The position numbers and the translations under genes are program-made. Shown piece by piece: positions 1 through 11,900 of a stretch of DNA of 64,000 nt. The notes under the pieces are model-generated. The model searched no databases. It was not told the DNA's origin and worked only from the letters and a program-made list of their open reading frames with translations. Position 1 is the stretch's first letter; every line of letters begins with the position of its first letter. This DNA comes from Rosellinia necatrix (taxonomy: Eukaryota > Ascomycota > Sordariomycetes > Xylariales > Xylariaceae): NCBI GenBank assembly GCA_021209875.1, contig JAGYVD010000004.1:4811001-4875000 (forward strand), in the 5' to 3' direction.

Positions 1-1170
1 GAAGATGAAAGGCGGCGTGTGGAAGCGCTGATCAGGCAATCACCCTACCTCTCCGTTGAGGGCGTCGATCCCGATTTCTGGGTCGATATGATTATGTCTG
101 ACTTGGGTGATCATGACAATTACTCTGCCCACAATATGTTTCTCAGCATATTTTACCTTACTTTTTTCCCCAACGTTGTGGACCTCACATTGTCATGGAG
201 CGCGCCTGGGAGCATACCCTACCACGATCGCAACCGAGCGACCATTCAATATGAATTAGTCCTGGATGCGATCGCCCGCGAGAGCCGATCTGAACATAAT
301 CGCAGAGCGCTGGGCAAGGTCAAGCGCCTCCGTTACCTGCTGCGAGCTGACTACGACATTCGTCAACGCTTGCAGTTCCTCCTTCCGCTCCTTACTCTAC
401 CGGAATTAGAAGAACTACACGCAAATAGTCTGACGGCTATTGACTTTCACGAAGAGTTCGTGTGGACGTATCCCGACATCTATTCTAATCTGAGGACCAT
501 TAAATTCGCGCATTGCTGTATGGATTCCGTGGGAATATCCGCGTTATTGGCCCATACGCCCTACCTAACGTCCTTCGAGTACAGACATATGTCCAAGCAC
601 CATGGCATGGAGGCCTACTGGGACGCTGGCCAGTTTGTCGCTGCTATTGAGAAGCAAGTGGGCAGCCAGTTGCAGCATCTCATTGTCACCGTGGGAATCA
701 ATTCGATTAATGGGATTAGTGCAGGCGTTACGTCGCTGCGTGGATTCACGAAGCTCGAGACGCTGGAGCTGGATCTCTTAGTCTTCTACGGGCCGTCAGT
801 CGAGTCTGGCGAGAAGGCTGGGATTCTCAACACGCCGCCGAATCCGGGATTCGCGAGATGGACCGTCAGATCGATCCCGCCTCTTTGTAATATGCTGCCG
901 GCATCTGTTCGAGAGTTCAAACTGCTCGCCCACTCGTGGAAGAGTATGAAGTTGGAGGTTGAAGCGATGATAAGACTTTATGGTGGCCTTCGCTCCGCCC
1001 GCAGCTCGTGCTTCCAAAATCTCGATCAATGCAGTGTTCGTTTTGCCACTGTATCACATGAATATATCCCTCGCATTCGTGAAATGTGTAAGTGTCTCGA
1101 GGCGGAAGGAGTCCAGCATTGCACTGTCCCAGTATTTCCAGGCTCTGATGGGCCAGAGTGGGAAATTTGA
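1..1170 (+). CDS. Leucine-rich/F-box-like protein, 5'-truncated by the window
   Basis: The frame is open from the first base, so the true start lies upstream and only the C-terminal ~390 residues are seen. The protein is rich in Leu and has spaced L-x-x-L-x-L patches (for example around LRYLLRAD, LPELEELHANSL, LRTIKFAHC and LETLELDLL), the look of degenerate leucine-rich repeats in the many fungal F-box/LRR-like proteins of unknown target. No F-box is visible, but that domain would lie at the missing N-terminus. The stop at 1168-1170 sits 64 bp from the 3' end of the convergent aldo-keto reductase gene. No signal peptide or membrane segment is evident in the visible part. A substrate-adaptor role in ubiquitination is family inference only. 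Confidence 0.6.
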   Translation, partial: EDERRRVEALIRQSPYLSVEGVDPDFWVDMIMSDLGDHDNYSAHNMFLSIFYLTFFPNVVDLTLSWSAPGSIPYHDRNRATIQYELVLDAIARESRSEHNRRALGKVKRLRYLLRADYDIRQRLQFLLPLLTLPELEELHANSLTAIDFHEEFVWTYPDIYSNLRTIKFAHCCMDSVGISALLAHTPYLTSFEYRHMSKHHGMEAYWDAGQFVAAIEKQVGSQLQHLIVTVGINSINGISAGVTSLRGFTKLETLELDLLVFYGPSVESGEKAGILNTPPNPGFARWTVRSIPPLCNMLPASVREFKLLAHSWKSMKLEVEAMIRLYGGLRSARSSCFQNLDQCSVRFATVSHEYIPRIREMCKCLEAEGVQHCTVPVFPGSDGPEWEI

Positions 1171-1234
1171 TGATAACAGCTTGTCTGTCTTGTGGCTTAA
1201 AGAGAACGCCTTGATATTGAGTACGACATAATAT

Positions 1235-2489
1235 CTATAGCTCAGGGCTGTCACCGAATAGGACGGCTGTCAGCGTTGTGGCATACCGAGCCCCCTTTGC
1301 GCCACCGACACTATCAATTGCCTGTCTAATCCTCGCTTCTTCGTCCTTCGTGAGTGTGACATCAGTTGACTTCATATTTTCTTCTAAATACTTCACCCGT
1401 TTCGTGCCAGGAATAGGGATAATGTCTATAGTACGTATTAGTGAATTTTCCTGGGCGGTGAAACGATTCTCTTTCTTTCTTTCTTTTTTTTTTTTTTTTT
1501 TCAAAAAAAGGAATTAAAAAAAATAAAACCTCGCTTACCGTCTCCCTGCGCAAGCAACCAAGCGATAGAGAGCTGGCCCGGCGTGCATCCCTTCTCCTTC
1601 GCGATGTCGCCGAGCAGCTGGGCCAGCTTGACGTTGTCGGCGAAGTTTTCCTCCGAGAACCGGGGCATGAACTTGCGCAGGTCGCCGTCGCCGAGCTGAT
1701 CGCGGCTGGTGAAGGCGCCGGCGAGGAAGCCGCGGCCGAGCGGCGAGTAGGCGACGACCTTGACGCCGAGCTCGCGCGCGGCCCGCAGCAGGCCCGTCTG
1801 GTCCGACTCGATGTCGAGCGCGAAGGGCGAGTACTCCATCTGCACGGCGGCGATCGGGTGCACGGCGTGCGCGCGCCGCAGCGTCCGCGCCGAGCACTCG
1901 GACAGCCCCAGGTGCCGGACCTTGCCCGCCGCCCGCAGCTCCGCCATCGCGCCCACCGTGTGCTCGATCGGCGTCCGCGTGTCCACCCGGTGCTGGTAGT
2001 ACAGGTCGATCCGGTCCGTCTGCAGCCGCGCCAGGCTCGCGTCGCACGCCGCCTTCACGTACTCCGGCGTCCCCACGATCGACCACTTGCCGTCCGCGAA
2101 CCGGTTGCCGAACTTGGTCGCCAGGAAGATCTCGTCGCGCCGCCCCGTCTCCTTGAACCACCGACCGATCAACTGCTCATTACTATGCACACACATACAC
2201 GCCTGTTTAGCATATGCAACCTTTTTTTTTTTTTTTTTAATCGGCGTAAATTATCAACGGTAGGGGGTTACCAATTGATGCGCTCAGGAGACACTTACGT
2301 GAATGGGCCGTACATGTCTGCCGTGTCCCAGAATGTGATGCCGGCGTCGGCCGCCTTGGTGAGGACTTCGAGGGACTTCTCATCGTCGAAGCCGCCGGAG
2401 GCGTAGCAAAACGACATTCCCATGCATCCCAGGCCGATGGCACTGACGGAGTCGTCTCCGATTTTGCGTTGAGGATATCTGGCCGACAT
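1235..2489 (-). CDS. Aldo-keto reductase (AKR13-like), 3 exons
   Basis: NAD(P)H-dependent oxidoreductase of the aldo-keto reductase superfamily, expected to reduce aldehydes or ketones in the cytosol; substrate unknown. Exons are 2489-2299, 2182-1539 and 1425-1235, giving 341 aa, normal for the family. The junctions restore GPFT-NEQLIG and [16 protein letters not shown], both expected in this family. The catalytic tetrad is visible: Asp55 and Tyr60 in DTADMYG, Lys87 in ATKFG and His128 in YQHRVD. The C-terminal IPIPGTKR segment binds the cofactor phosphate. Both introns (about 115 nt each) carry long homopolymer runs (T on the plus strand at 1481-1501 and 2221-2239), but splice signals are intact. 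Exon 2 is much more GC-rich than its flanks. It is read away from its 742-bp upstream spacer (2490-3231). Confidence 0.9.
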
Positions 2490-3231
2490 TGTAATTTAGG
2501 AATTGAGCTTTAATCTAGTACCTTGAAGAGGAGCTCCAATCCTACGAGAAAAACGGATATGCGGCTAGATTTTATACGCGGAGACGATTGGTCCTGAATT
2601 AGTTGGAGATCATGATCGTGGTCTTGGTATATGTATGAACCTGGGGAGAAGGGACTTAACTCCGGGATGTCGCGAGATGGTGGCCCGTGAGAATGGGCGC
2701 CGGTCTTAGAGATTTTGTACCTCCGTCCTATTACGTTGGGGATAGTGACGGTGTGCCATACCTACCATGCGTATAGATTCGAGGCACGGGCCGGGCCACT
2801 AACATTTAAAATCACGTCGGAAATATACCTATAATTTGTAAGCTAGATCCGACAGGTGTCAACAACAAACACCAGAAAGCCGATATTCCATGATATTCAT
2901 TGCGGGAATCGCATCACGCTCTGTCTTATCTCCGCCCAACAACGTTTTTTCAGATGAGGATAGTTTCAACTTCAAGCACTAGGGGACCAAGTTCGGTGAT
3001 AAAAATTAGGCTATTATTAAGCCGTGTATGGCATGCTATAATCGGACTCCATGAAAGGCATGAAATAATGCGGTAAACCCACTCCCGGACATGACCGACT
3101 GGCGGGGTATAGGTCATCGATGCGCTGTATTAGTCTCCTCCCACATTAATGTCTGCAAACGTCGTAGGGCTCTAGTAGATGAATTTCTAGTAGATGAATT
3201 AATTGCGATGGGTATCGTGAAAGGACAAAAG
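2490..3231. other. Spacer upstream of the aldo-keto reductase
   Basis: AT-richer intergenic DNA between the aldo-keto reductase start and the permease stop. It must hold the reductase promoter. No recognisable gene, repeat family or RNA was seen. Confidence 0.5.
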
Positions 3232-5090
3232 TTAATCCCATATCCAGCTAATCCAACTTGTATTGCTGTGCCCCTTCGCTGGGGGTTCGTCGTCCGGAAC
3301 TTGTTCTGCCTGCTTGAAGGCCTCCTCAAGGGGGATATCAGACAGGGAGACAATCTTAGTCTTTTTCCAAACCTTCCAGCTGACATACGCCAGCAGCACA
3401 AGGGGGATGTCCCTACCATGTCAATTTAGCATGTTGGTTTAAGTAGAAATACTGACGATTGTTATGAACTTACAAGTATGACGACACGAAAGACTGTGCG
3501 TCCCAATTCCCCGCAGTAAATACTTCGTACCCGCCGGTTAGTAGGATAAGTATACACATGAACAGTCCGATATATGAACTATATACTGCACAGGTGTTAG
3601 TTTCGACGTGGCGGCCGGATCTCTACAGGTAACTTACGGGTCCATGAATTATGCCATGGGAGCGATTCGTCAGGAATACCTTGTTGTTTCATTGCTAGCT
3701 TAAGTCTAATGTGATTGAGAAGAATCGCAGACCAAGACACAAGCACCCCAGCGGCAGTCAGGGAAACAAGCCACCAGAATACAGTCAGGGCGGCGTTTGA
3801 CAACGTCAAAAAGCTTAAAAACATAAACGGCGTGAAGAATAATACGCATGCATAAGGAACACCCCATGATGTTGTCCGAAGGAAGATCTTGGGCGCTTGT
3901 TTCTTGAGAGCCAGGCCGTACAGGACGCGAGTTCCGGCGAGTAGGCTCTGGTTGGAGGACGACCATGCGGATGTGATTACGATGGCGTTCACAACGGATG
4001 GGATGGCGGGGATGCCGGCGGCCGAAGCGGCAATAACGAAGGGGCTCTGTGCAGCAGAGCCGGACGAATCGTTGAGACGCTCGTCATTGCTCGCGACCAA
4101 GAGGCCGACTACGACGATGGCTAGCACGTAGAAGATGACAATGCGAAAGAACACACGCTTGCACGCGGCTGGTATGGCACGTCTGGGATTCTGCGTCTCG
4201 GCAGCGGCCATGGCCAGAGACTCAACACCGGCAAAGGAGAACACGGCGCCCGTCATGACACTCCAGTAGCCGAGGAACTGGCCAAAACTGCCCGTGGTGA
4301 TATGCTCCACGAAGGGCCCCGGATCGCGCCAAAACCTGCCTCCGATGGCCGGCGTGCCCGGTATGCCGCCGAGATCGATGACCAGGCCGAGGATGATGAG
4401 GAAGATGACGAGCAGGATCTTCAGGATGGCGAAGACGAACTCGACCTCGCCGTACACGCGGATGAAGGCGACGCCGACGAGCACGGTCAGGACGATGAAG
4501 ACGACGATGAAGACGGCGGGGTTCAGGTCGGTCCAGAACCGGAACAGGACGCAGATGGCGGTGATCTCGGACGGGATGGACAGGACGTTGCCGTAGACCA
4601 GGTTCCAGCCGATGGCGAAACCGAGGGCCGGGTCGACGAGGAACTCGGCGTGGCGGACGAAGCTGCCCGTCACCGGCAGCAGCGCCGAGACCTCGCCGAG
4701 GGCGAACTGCACGGCGCACACGACGAGGCCGACGGTGAAGTAGCCGAGCAGGGCGCCCAGGGGGCCGGCGGTCTGGACGGCACTGCCGAGGCCGAGGAAG
4801 AGGCCGGTTCCGATGGCGCCGGCGATGCCCAGCATGGACAGGTGGCGCTGCGCCAGCCCGCGCTTGAGGTCGCGGTCCTCGATGACCGTGACCAGGTCGT
4901 TGTTCGATCCGGGGCCATCACCATCGCCATCACCATCACCATCACCATCACCGTCGTCATAGCGCCCCCTGGTGGCGGCGGCGGTGTCGAAGGTGCCGTA
5001 CTCGGGCGATCCGGCGTGAGCCGATGTCGCAGCAGCATAAGCGGCTGGTTTGGGGTCGAGGGACGACGACCCCGGCGGGCTGTAGCTCAT
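3232..5090 (-). CDS. Amino-acid permease, AAP (YAT) family, 3 exons
   Basis: Plasma-membrane proton-coupled amino-acid permease of the fungal AAP group in the APC superfamily. Exons are 5090-3638, 3585-3474 and 3412-3232, giving 581 aa, typical for the group. The junctions restore HNSWT-LYSSYIGLF and SSYLDIPLVLLAY. The N-terminal cytosolic tail (residues ~1-75) ends in the family motif RDLKRGLAQRHLSMLGIAGAIGTGLFLGLG, cut here for length to its core AIGTGLFLG, which starts TM1. About twelve hydrophobic segments follow, with the conserved GYWSV, FAGVES and ETQNPRRAIP stretches of the family. The tail holds a Gly-Asp dipeptide repeat from a (CATCAC)n tract. The ATG at 5090 has a good context (CAAGATG); an in-frame ATG at 5282 would add 64 basic, non-conserved residues and is probably 5' UTR. 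Substrate range cannot be read from sequence. Confidence 0.9.
4914..4952. repeat. In-frame hexanucleotide repeat (CATCAC)n
   Basis: Tandem CATCAC/CATCGC units inside exon 1 of the permease. On the coding strand they encode repeated Gly-Asp in the cytosolic N-terminal tail. The six-base unit keeps the frame when the copy number changes. Confidence 0.9.
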
Positions 5091-6420
5091 CTTGAGCGAC
5101 GGGCGGCTTTGGTTTGTTGTCTGGCGACGTTGGTGGGACCTCCTCTTCCCCCGTGCGCCTTCTTGCTTCTGTGCGAAGCCGGTGTCTACCGCTTTATAGC
5201 TGCTTTGTAGAGCAGGATTTTTTGCGCCGGGGGAAATGAGCCAGTCATCGCCATCGCGGGCGGTGATGGCGCGAACCACCAACTAACCTACCTAGTTAGT
5301 TACCTAGGTACGGATAACGAAGTCCACGTTTGGGCTAGTCTGGTTTAAGATAAGCTTTGAGACTTATTTATTGGAAATAAGCTTAACTAGATCCATTCAT
5401 GCGAGGTACGGAGGACTTATCTGAATTATCGATAAGGTTTTGGATTAGTTATACTACGTACATAGTTAAGTCCTTTAGTGCAATAGGTAGTTACTGCTAT
5501 AACTATCTTTTTAAGTGCTTACTCCATAGCATACACTACACTACACTACCTCCTACCTAAAGCCTCCAAATTCTGCACCATCAAATAATTGATGTTCACG
5601 AACCCCAATAAACCGTCAATTGGGAATCATCGTCCAACAATCGTGCCTCTCTTGGTGCTGATCATATACAAGGCAGGTCTAGTTCCAGCCCAGGCAAGAT
5701 GGCAACGGCGGCGGCAACAGCAATAGAGATGACAACAATGGCGGCGATCTCTTGGCTTGGGCCAGCCTATAATACACTGGATTATTACCCAATCCTGGCC
5801 TGAGTCGTTTCATACAGCTCCAATATGACATGTTTAAATACAACCGCCGTAGCACCTTGCTCTTCCGCATAACTACAGTATTTAAAATACTTGGCTGCCT
5901 TCGTCGGCGAAGATTTCCATTTAGGGATGGCTGGCTCGGCAAAACTGGATCTTGGGAGCTGCACACTCATACGTGCTCTCTCGTACGTTCACTTGAGCAT
6001 GCTGATCTGATAACCTGGCACCTTTCTCGCCCGCGCTCGGACCGTCCCGGAGTGTTCTCATTCCCTAGAACATTTATTCCTTGAACATCCTCGCATCAGC
6101 ACATGTGGATGCTCAATTATTATCCCTCCCGTTAAGTATCCCGAAGCGAATAGGTACGAAACCTCCAAAATGGCGTGCCTTGGCATCAAGGATCAGGGCC
6201 AACTGCCTTGAACGTTCTTCGCACGTGTCGGGGACGATCGTCGCGCGAGGGGTGACCCTGTTGGCTGTTGACTTCTATTGAGGCTTTTCTTTCTGCTGGC
6301 GCACGATGGCGTTCATTTCTCTGAAGATGGAGCTGTTACTTTATCTTGTGAAGTGGCCCGCTGCCGAAGCAATGTTCCTACCGTCCTACCCCTCTTCACC
6401 ATCATACCTAGACTCCCAAC
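5091..6420. promoter_or_regulatory. Divergent promoter region, permease and phytase-like gene
   Basis: This 1.3-kb spacer lies between the divergent starts of the permease and the phytase-like gene. It contains the palindrome TACCTAGGTA at 5301-5310 next to related CCTACCTAG copies (5287-5295). A 61-codon ORF on the minus strand (5785-5970) resembles nothing I know. No defined factor-binding site can be assigned. Confidence 0.4.
5301..5310. repeat. TACCTAGGTA palindrome
   Basis: Perfect 10-nt palindrome in the divergent permease/phytase spacer, next to CCTACCTAG. The same core appears in three of the intergenic spacers of this window. Confidence 0.6.
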
Positions 6421-8716
6421 ATGCGAGCCATCAAAACGGCAGTTCTTCTTGCTGTGGGACACGGTTTGGTTGACATAGTCGCCTCCTTTGGCCTCCCCAT
6501 TGGCCCAAGGATATCTGGAATCGAGTCTGACTTTACCGCCGTTGTTTACGACAAGATTCACCCGATTATCATCGGTAACAACGGTGGCGCCGCGTCTGGT
6601 GGTTTTCATAGTTTTATTGCCAGCAATGGAAGCTACCTGACAGAGACACACCACCAGACCCCGGGACGGACGAAACTAGTTACCACGGCATATGGTCTTG
6701 GCGAAAGAGACGTCATCGTGACCATTGCTCAACCAGATTCATTCTTCCGTCTCTATGATGCTGCTACAATCCAACAGGTTGGCGAGCCCCTTGCTCGGAC
6801 ACTAGGTGATTGGTCAGCACTTTGTACCTGGAGGAGCCGAGCCAGTGGCGAGCAATATTTATACCTTTTTGGCAAGAATCAGGCTATTCAGTTGTTAATA
6901 CGGGCAGCCAATGAATCTATCGAAATTGTCGAGGTTCAAACTTTTAAGACACCGGTTGAAGCATCATCGTGTGCTGTATCCTCGTCTGCGCATACCGTAT
7001 TCTTCAGCGGCGACGATGACCCTCGCATTTATACTTTTGGTGCTGCCGAGTCAATCCAAGCGCCGAATATTACCGTCTTTGGAACAGCCGAAGCCGACGT
7101 GAGCGGGCTTGCCGTATACGTTGGTAACGAATCAGATTATCTTTTCGTCGCTCAGAAAGAGACCATCAGTTTTTATGATGAATCATTCACTGATCTTGGG
7201 TCTGTCATACTCACGGGTGACGATGATATTGAAATAGAGGGGCTCAATATCTACCAGGGCAAGGCGGAAATGTACCCTGCCGGTTTCGTGACATACGCGA
7301 TTGAGAGTGATGCTGGAGCGGGATTCGGAATCAGCTCGCTGGAGGGGATCTTCGACAATTTTGATCTACAGATCAACGATGCGTACAATCCGCGAGCGAT
7401 ACCACGGAACCCCCAACCGGCGGTGTGTTCCGAGTGTAGATCTAATGGTTTCTGTACGCGAGATGCGTATTCGCCTAGTGAGCTGGCCTGCTCTTGTTTC
7501 GCTGGGTTTATTGGGGAGACATGCGAATCTTATAGTTGTCGAAACGACTGCTCAGGCCATGGCGCGTGCACTGGCCCGAATGAATGCAGCTGTGATGACA
7601 GCTGGGGCGGGTTGTACTGCGCCTTCAAAACCGTTAAACCTGTTGCCGAGACTGATGCGAATGGAGGCGATGGGGACGATCCGGCTATCTGGATTTCGCC
7701 TGTCAACAAGACCATGTCAAGAATTATCACGACAGTGAAGTCCGAGGCTGGAGCCGGTTTTGGTGTTTTTGACATCACTGGAAAGAAGGTCCAAACTATT
7801 TCCGCTCCAGAACCTAATAATGTTGATGTAATCTATAACTTCCCAGCCGGCGACAAGGCCATCGACCTAGTGTATGCCGCTTGTCGAAAAGACAACACAT
7901 TATGGTACGTTTCAGTATTTTAAACAACTCATCTTTTCCTTGCTTATTCTGCGCAGTTTATTCGAAATATACCAAAACGGGACCCTCGCACCAATTTCAG
8001 GTGGAACGCAGCCGACGAAAGAGGACTATGAGGTGTATGGCAGTTGTACATACCGGTCACGCATCACCGACAAGCAATATTTGTTCGTCAATTCCAAGAC
8101 CGCCGAGTATCTCCAGTTCGAATTATCGTGGAATGATACTTCCAACAGCCTTCAGACCGCTTTAGTGCGAAATTTTACTGGTGGTTCTGGTGGCCAAGTA
8201 GAAGGTTGCGTAAGTGATGAAGCGAATGGTTGGGTGATAATTGGCGAAGAGCCAAGAGCGCTATGGCGTTATAGCGCAGAGCCGGACGAATTCGCGAGTG
8301 AAGGGTTTCTCATTGCTGAGGTTGGTGACGGGCATGCATATGCCGACATCGAAGGTGTCACCTTGGTTGAAGGAGTCACTTCGAATGACGGGTTTATACT
8401 GGTTAGCCAACAGGGCGTCAGCGCCTATAACGTCTATCGCCGGGCAGCACCGCATGACTATGTCGAAACTTTTACCACGATCGAGAATACGGAAAAAAAC
8501 GTCGACGCAGTTTCCAATACCGATGGTATCGCTGCTATCAGCACATCGCTCGGTCCTGCATTCCCCTATGGGCTGATAGTGGTCCACGACGACGTTAACC
8601 AATTACCAGGATCTGGAACCAGTGACGAAGCAAGTTTCAAGTTTATCAGCTTGGGGGATATCTTTAGCAATGAGCTTCTAGCGGAGTTAGACCCAGACTG
8701 GGATCCTAGGTCGTGA
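6421..8716 (+). CDS. Secreted phytase-like beta-propeller protein with EGF-like modules
   Basis: Exons 6421-7904 and 7957-8716 encode 747 aa; the junction restores RKDNTLCLFEIYQNGTLAP. An N-terminal hydrophobic stretch (residues ~1-22) looks like a signal peptide. Residues ~335-400 are Cys-rich with two EGF-like patterns (CSCFAGFIGETC and CSCDDSWGGLYC). From ~405 the protein matches the beta-propeller phytase family (PF02333), starting with the acidic GDGDDPAIW, which supplies metal ligands in that family. Residues ~25-330 look like a second, diverged copy of the propeller: CTWRSRASGEQYLYL aligns with CTYRSRITDKQYLFV downstream. Characterised relatives release phosphate from phytate; activity here is inference. 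It converges with the PKS gene across 226 bp, and membership of the PKS locus is not suggested by function. Confidence 0.85.
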
Positions 8717-8942
8717 TTAGCCGATCTTAAGCCTCAACCCAGAGTTGATACTCAGCGGAACCGAAAGAACTCGTGTCAAGATATATCATCACTTATGAAA
8801 AACAAATCTATTCCGATATAACAAGGACTATCAAATATTAAGGAAGGCTATGGCACTTCTGATACTAGTCATGGAGTCTTACACTGGCGTCCCAATTAAC
8901 AATGCAAACAACTTTGCGTATACACCCGTACTGTCAGAAGCC

Positions 8943-11900
8943 TCAAAAATTTACCAGTTTACTTTTCACACACACTGCTTTCGCCAAGGTGTGTATTGAA
9001 CCACTCGATAATAATTCCAGGACCTGCAACGTGGCTTCGAACTCGCGGGTAATGAAATTCCGGATTTCGATTGCGACCAGGGAGTCGAGAGGATAATGAG
9101 ATAGCGAACGTGTGACATCGAGATCTTCGATGTCCATCATCATCACCGCGGCGAATTTGCCGACCAATCCGTCACACACAACTTGCTCTGCCTCGTCCAA
9201 TGTCTTTGCCGCTTTTACAGCTGCGTTGTAAGAGATGGTTTTTGTTGCCCCTACAGATGCGTCGGCCGCTGCCATTGCTTCGGCTGCCTCGCGTAAGTAT
9301 TTGCATTTTGCGTCATCTGTCCAGAATGGCTGCATTGTAGGCGTGATGCGCATTCCGGTCACTGTATGATTATTGCAAGCCGTACTCATGTGGCCACTTA
9401 TTGCCGCCCCGAGAAGCGCTAAAACTTCTGCTTCGCAGATTGTATCGCTCCCTAGATTCCTCGCCACCTCCGCAGCTTTTTCGAGGTCTTCTGCTAGATA
9501 TCCCGAATCAGAGATTGCTGTGAGATCTAGAGATGAGGCTGGGAGGCCCATCTGAAGGCGATGCTGAACAAGAGCATTTAGGAAACAATTCGCAGCTGCG
9601 TAGGCGGCCTGCCCTCGGTTGCCTACCATACCAGCAACAGACGATATTGCAACAAAGAAATCGAGCGGTGTATTTATGAGGGCACGATGGAAGTTCCAAC
9701 CGCCCTGAACTTTGGATTCGATGACCGTGATGTAGTCATCATATGTCATTTTCTCGAAGAGCACGTCCTTGGTCGAGTTAGTAAGGTCTTGCATCAACCA
9801 CGAGTTTTATCATCAAACTTACGCGAAGGACCATGGCACCATGTATCAAGCCTCGCACTGGAGGCATACCTTCTAACCCAAAATTTACGAGCTCTTCGAC
9901 CTCAGCTGCATTCGCCACATCACACTTATGGACGACGACCTCAGCTCCAACTTCCGCAACTTCGTCTATCAGCTCTTTTACCTTTCCAGTGGCGCTTCCG
10001 CTTCGTGATACGAGCACCAAATGACGTGCCCCCCGACGGACCATCCACCGTGCCATGCTACGTCCCAGACCCCCTGTACCGCCTATAAGAATGTACGTGG
10101 CGTTTTCTTTGAGCAATTTGGCAGGGTTCTTTGGTGGTGTAGCCTTGACAATGTCATCCGCATGGGGGACGATAACGACCTTCCCATGTGTCTTGCCACT
10201 ATGCAGTGTCTTGAATGCAGACTCGACATCCGAGATTGAGAAAAGCGTAACCGGAGAAATGGGCCTGATCTTGCCGTATCTCATTAGCCTCGAGACGTCT
10301 GAAAGTAGCCTCTGGACTAATATCGGACGTTCAGCAGCCATAGCCATGATATCAACCGAGACGAAGCTCAAATTGTTGTCAGAATGGACTATTTCTAAGC
10401 GCTTATTTGAGCTTGAATCTCGCGCACCAAGATTAACCAGGCGACCAAACTTTCCCAGGCACTTCCAGCTCTCCTGTAAGGCGTCCCCGTTAAGAGAGTT
10501 AAGAACTAGGTCCACGCCCTGCTGGCGTGTGGCAAGCCGGATAGCATCACCAAAAGAATTGTTTCTGCTGTAGAAGATATGATCCTCCGCAATCCCGTAT
10601 TGCCTTATAAGGAACTCCTTTTTCTCCGTATTCCCGACGGTGGTATATATTTCGGCTCCGATCATCTGGGCTAGGTTGATGGCAGCTTGTCCGACAGCGC
10701 CAGCCCCTGCATGAATCAACACGCTTTCATCATGTCGTAAGCGCCCGAGCTCAACAAGAGAGTGGTATGCAGTGACATAAGCCAAAGGCATTGTTGCGCC
10801 CGCCTCGAAAGACATATCTCCCGGAAGTTTGAACGCAAATGCGGCTTTGGCGCGGACCGAGGTGGCCAAAGCAGCTTCCGTGATCGCTGCCACACGGTCG
10901 CCGGCTTCGATGCCTCGGACACCTTCTCCGACAGATGTAACGATACCAGAAGCCTCGGTGCCGAAATTGTGAATCGGAAGCCTACCATGTGCTACGTCCA
11001 AATCTCTATGGTTGATTCCAATTGCTTGAACTTGGATCCTGATCTCATCGGATGCGAGAGGCCTTTCATTTTCCTCGTTATCGACAAAATGCAGAGTGTC
11101 CAGAGCACCCAGGTTCCCTATCGTCAATTTTAATTCTCGGTCGCTTTCCCCGAATGGCGCTGATTGGACTGCAGATGACTTCGTATCGCGATAGACAATA
11201 TCGTTCAATTCATCGTCATTTATGATCCGTGGGGTGAAGAACGAGCCACCTCGTTCCATGAATTCCATCTCGCTGGTGCAAGAAGACCCGCTGCCGAAAA
11301 CAGCCCTCATTACTCTTACTATTGCCCCAATCGTATGCTTTGTTGATAATGGATTTATGCCGTCCAAGTCTAGAGTGGCGAATGGTAGGAGGGTTTCCGA
11401 GCGAATGGTGCGGCTAAGACCAGCGACCATGTTTAAATCTGGAGCTGTGCAGCTAGCGTAAGCGCCTCGAACAACCCACAAGGCACCTCGAACGGAAGTC
11501 AACGCCTTTTGCAACGCCCCAAATTCGGCTGCCTCAAGATTGGAGAGAAGAGGCGTATCAAGCTCTGGCAGGAATATCGCAAGTTTGTTTGCCGCGTTGC
11601 TGCTGAGTAAGCTGCCAGTGTTAGGCTTCTTGCCCGTAATACGTTCTAGCACTTTAGCCAAGCCGAATGCTAGCTCAATTTGCGCCGTGGTATCTCCATG
11701 GATGATTTCGATTTCCTCGTTGGAGATCTCCGTGTCCTCCTCCGGCACCGCATCAATCGTGCCGTCAGATTCGACTGATAGCGGCTCGAGGATTGGCTCC
11801 CAGTCCAGCTTATAACACAGCTCACGGCGAGCGTCGAGCTCGGGCTGCCCTTCTCGGTCTATTATTGGCGCAACAACGAGGTCTTCGATATTTACTAACG

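Noticed and set aside
3091..3429. 112-codon plus-strand ORF
   Set aside because: It is antisense to the last exon of the amino-acid permease, which gives the conserved C-terminus.
4302..5210. 302-codon plus-strand ORF opposite the permease
   Set aside because: It is antisense to permease exon 1, very acidic and low in complexity, and shows no family motif; it is a GC-driven shadow.
5091..5282. N-terminal extension of the permease from the ATG at 5282
   Set aside because: The added 64 residues are basic and not like the family; the ATG at 5090 has a better context.
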